Source of the DNA: JAUSEW01 sp964414015 | GTDB taxonomy: Bacteria; Patescibacteriota; Microgenomatia; Levybacterales; UBA12049 | Length of the DNA stretch: 7,017 nucleotides | Assembly (NCBI GenBank): GCA_964414015.1 | Contig: CAYPUE010000038.1 | Coordinates: 1-7,017 of the forward strand | Reading direction: 5' to 3' | Shown here: piece by piece, positions 5,542-7,017 of the stretch | Layout of the letters: every line of letters starts with the position of its first letter | How positions within the stretch are numbered: the stretch's first letter is position 1 | Notes under the pieces: model-generated | What the model saw: the letters and a program-made list of their open reading frames with translations, nothing else | Database searches by the model: none | What the model was told of the DNA's origin: nothing | Program-made: the position numbers and the translations under genes

Positions 5542-6051
5542 TTAATCTCTCTTAAGTTCCTGAAATTTGTATTTATATTCTCCGCCTTCATGCGATTCTT
5601 CAAAAACTACTTTTTTAAACTTCGAATAATCAGGGAAAAATGTATCGGCGTCAAAAGTTTTGTCGATTATTGTCAGATAAAGTTTGTCTGCCAAAGGCAA
5701 AGCTTGTTCGAAAATCTGTCCCCCTCCGATGACGAATATTTCTTTTAGATTGTCCTCCTGAACTTGTTTCAGGATCTCTTGTGCTTTTTTAATTGCCTCT
5801 TCTAAAGATTGCATAACCATAACGTTTGTATCTGGTATTTTGTATTTAGTATTTTGCGTTATAACAATGTTATAACGATTTGGCAAAGGCTTTATCGGTA
5901 AAGAATCCCAAGTTTTTCTGCCCATTATAATAGGATGTCCGCTTGTCAAAGTTTTGAACCTTTTGAAATCTTCCGAAATGTGCCAGGGAATTTTGTTATT
6001 TTTTCCAATTCCCCTTTTCTCATCCATCGCCGCAATAATGCTAATTTTCAT
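5542..6051 (-). CDS. folA: Dihydrofolate reductase
   Basis: NADPH-dependent reduction of dihydrofolate to tetrahydrofolate, restoring the cofactor that ThyA oxidises. The 169 residues are slightly longer than the 159 of Escherichia coli. Visible: the N-terminal strand ISIIAAM, the Met20-type loop leading to PW at residues 22-23, catalytic Asp28 in WHISEDF, GRKTW at 44-48 (NADPH), Arg59 in LPNRYNIV (folate carboxylate), IGGGQIFEQ at 108-116 and DADTFFPDY near the end. Extra length lies in two loops: around residues 66-77, coded by a seven-base tandem repeat, and around 91-103, coded partly by a palindrome. The start overlaps the thyA stop by one base, with a GGAGG Shine-Dalgarno nine bases upstream inside thyA, so translation is probably coupled. 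All key residues are present. Confidence 0.97.
   Translation of the reverse strand: MKISIIAAMDEKRGIGKNNKIPWHISEDFKRFKTLTSGHPIIMGRKTWDSLPIKPLPNRYNIVITQNTKYKIPDTNVMVMQSLEEAIKKAQEILKQVQEDNLKEIFVIGGGQIFEQALPLADKLYLTIIDKTFDADTFFPDYSKFKKVVFEESHEGGEYKYKFQELKRD
5756..5774. repeat. Palindromic element inside folA
   Basis: A seven-base stem (5756-5762 with 5768-5774) around a five-base loop, within the reading frame. It encodes part of EILKQVQED, which lies between a helix and the IGGGQ strand, where Escherichia coli DHFR is shorter. The sequence resembles short palindromes that I recall as dispersed in other bacterial genomes, but I could not check copy number. Confidence 0.5.
5828..5855. repeat. Seven-base tandem repeat inside folA (four units)
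   Basis: On the plus strand the units are GTATCTG, GTATTTT, GTATTTA and GTATTTT, so three near-identical copies and one diverged copy. They code for the hydrophilic loop residues NTKYKIPDTN, after the third DHFR strand, where family members vary in length. Confidence 0.7.
5857..5877. repeat. Inverted repeat inside folA
   Basis: Perfect nine-base arms CGTTATAAC and GTTATAACG are separated by three bases. It lies within the codons for the conserved RYNIVIT strand and directly abuts the heptamer repeat. It may be a coincidence of codon choice. Confidence 0.55.
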
Positions 6052-7017
6052 TATGAAAATCCTCCAACGACTGCGACCTCTCCCTTGATCGGCGGGTATG
6101 GATCATAACCAATAAGCTCAATATCTTCAAATGTAAAATCATCTATGTCTTTAATTTTCGGATTAAGTTTCACTTTAGGCAGAGTTCTAGGCTTTCTTTT
6201 CAGCTGTTCTTTTACCTGCGCTATATGATTATCATAAATATGCACATCCCCAAAAGTATGGACGAAATCTCCGGGTTTAAAACCGGTAACATGAGCCACC
6301 ATTAATGTAAGAAGCGCATAACTTGCAATATTAAACGGAACGCCGAGAAACATATCAGCGCTTCGTTGATACAGTTGCAAAGAAAGCCTGCCATTGGCGA
6401 CATAAAAATGAAAAAAAGTATGACATGGGGGCAGAACCTGCGCTTTTTCTCTTGAGGCGGCCATCTCATAAATAAATTCAGGATTCCAAGCGGAAACCAA
6501 ATAATGCCTTCTTTCCGGCCTAGCTTTTAGTCGAGAAATTGCCCATTGCAGTTGGTCTACAACTCTTCCGTCCGATGTTTGCCATTTCCTCCATTGCACC
6601 CCATAAACAGGACCTAATTCCCCATATTTTTTTACAAACGGGTCGTTTTTGGGTAAATCTTTTATCTCTTGTATATATTCCTCCTGCGTCATTTTCGACA
6701 AACTTTGAACTTTGAACTTTGAACTTTTAGCTAGCGCTTCTTTGAAGCGCTTGTATCCCCATTCATCCCAAATATGCACGTTGTTATCCACCAAATATTT
6801 AATGTTTGAATCTCCTCTAATAAACCACAAAAGCTCGTGAATTATTCCTCTGAAAAAGACTTTTTTGGTGGTCAAAAGCGGAAAACCTTTCGATAAATCA
6901 AAGCGGATTTGCCGTCCAAAAACATTTCTTGTCCCAACTGCTACGTTATGAACCTTCTTCCTTTCCCCATTCTTCAAAATATCTTTAAGAAGATCCAAAT
7001 ATTGATATTCCGCACTC
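6051..7017 (-). CDS. thyA: Thymidylate synthase (5' end cut by window edge)
   Basis: Converts dUMP and 5,10-methylene-tetrahydrofolate to dTMP and dihydrofolate. The frame is open to the right edge without a start: the residues YQYLDLLKDIL match the usual thymidylate synthase N-terminus, so the initiation codon lies outside. Key residues, numbered from the TTG at 6998: Glu55 in HELLWF, the phosphate-binding Arg pair at 163-164, nucleophile Cys192 in PPCH, QRS at 211-213, Asp215, Asn223 in PFNIASY, and His253 and Tyr255 in DVHIYDNH. The variable small-domain insert (about 80-127) is long, as in Lactobacillus casei, and includes a tandem-repeat-coded stretch. Two oddities: the segment that normally reads DRTGTGT is HNVAVGT, so the arginine equivalent to E. 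coli Arg21 is Asn, and the C-terminus runs five residues past VAV. It is upstream of folA and overlaps it by one base. Confidence 0.97.
   Translation of the reverse strand, partial: SAEYQYLDLLKDILKNGERKKVHNVAVGTRNVFGRQIRFDLSKGFPLLTTKKVFFRGIIHELLWFIRGDSNIKYLVDNNVHIWDEWGYKRFKEALAKSSKFKVQSLSKMTQEEYIQEIKDLPKNDPFVKKYGELGPVYGVQWRKWQTSDGRVVDQLQWAISRLKARPERRHYLVSAWNPEFIYEMAASREKAQVLPPCHTFFHFYVANGRLSLQLYQRSADMFLGVPFNIASYALLTLMVAHVTGFKPGDFVHTFGDVHIYDNHIAQVKEQLKRKPRTLPKVKLNPKIKDIDDFTFEDIELIGYDPYPPIKGEVAVVGGFS
6061..6065 (-). promoter_or_regulatory. folA Shine-Dalgarno within the thyA coding end
   Basis: GGAGG on the minus strand, nine bases before the folA ATG, formed by the last glycine codons of thyA. 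It is the strongest ribosome binding site in the window and supports coupled translation at the TAATG junction. Confidence 0.85.
6701..6727. repeat. Seven-base tandem repeat inside thyA (3.9 units)
   Basis: Perfect repeats of AACTTTG on the plus strand at 6701, 6708 and 6715, followed by six bases of a fourth copy. They code for about KSSKFKVQSL within the variable insert of the small domain. Because seven is not a multiple of three, loss or gain of a single unit would shift the frame. Confidence 0.85.

Noticed and set aside
6996..6998. TTG as the thyA start codon
   Set aside because: Conserved N-terminal residues (YQYLDLL) continue upstream of it in frame to the window edge, so the real start is outside.
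1..7017. CRISPR array, tRNA or rRNA gene, insertion sequence
   Set aside because: No regularly spaced direct repeats of CRISPR length, no cloverleaf or rRNA-like sequence, and no transposase or flanking terminal repeats were seen.

Overview
The window is about 7 kb of bacterial chromosome with low G+C. Its gene content is compact and mostly housekeeping: ribosomal protein S2 (rpsB), serine hydroxymethyltransferase (glyA), dihydrofolate reductase (folA) and thymidylate synthase (thyA), plus a small block of less familiar genes. Gaps are short, all reading frames use the standard bacterial code, and the proteins diverge from textbook model-organism sequences. This suggests an uncultivated, streamlined bacterium, perhaps of the Candidate Phyla Radiation (Patescibacteria). 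That lineage call is an inference from style, not proof.

Layout, left to right. Positions 1-717 (minus) hold most of rpsB, cut by the left edge. Positions 718-905 hold a structured leader and a promoter for rpsB. Positions 914-1297 (minus) hold an unrecognised small, highly charged protein. A 92-base divergent intergenic region follows. On the plus strand come a short-chain dehydrogenase/reductase (1390-2148) and a class I SAM-dependent methyltransferase (2222-3133). A second, different methyltransferase (3173-4027, minus) converges on the first. Then, all on the minus strand, come glyA (4083-5405), folA (5542-6051) and thyA (6051 to the right edge, 5' end missing).

The three right-hand genes form a closed metabolic cycle. 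ThyA makes dTMP from dUMP and turns methylene-tetrahydrofolate into dihydrofolate. FolA reduces that to tetrahydrofolate. GlyA recharges it with a one-carbon unit from serine. thyA and folA overlap by one base (TAATG) and are almost certainly translationally coupled; glyA appears to have its own promoter.

The most striking pattern is in expression signals. Five genes (the small protein, the dehydrogenase, both methyltransferases and glyA) each have a sigma70-like promoter with exactly 17 bases between -35 and -10. In four of them the -10 carries an extended TGn. In all five the -10 hexamer ends only 7-9 bases before the start codon, and four of the five have no Shine-Dalgarno sequence. Their mRNAs should therefore be leaderless or nearly so, and this geometry moves three start codons downstream of the longest open frame. 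rpsB is the opposite case: the same kind of promoter drives a leader of about 150 bases with several competing stems and a Shine-Dalgarno, which looks like an autoregulatory ribosomal-protein leader. folA, internal to an operon, has a strong Shine-Dalgarno lying inside the end of thyA.

Smaller oddities are tandem seven-base repeats in both thyA and folA, a palindromic insert in folA, and replacement of a normally conserved phosphate-binding arginine in ThyA.
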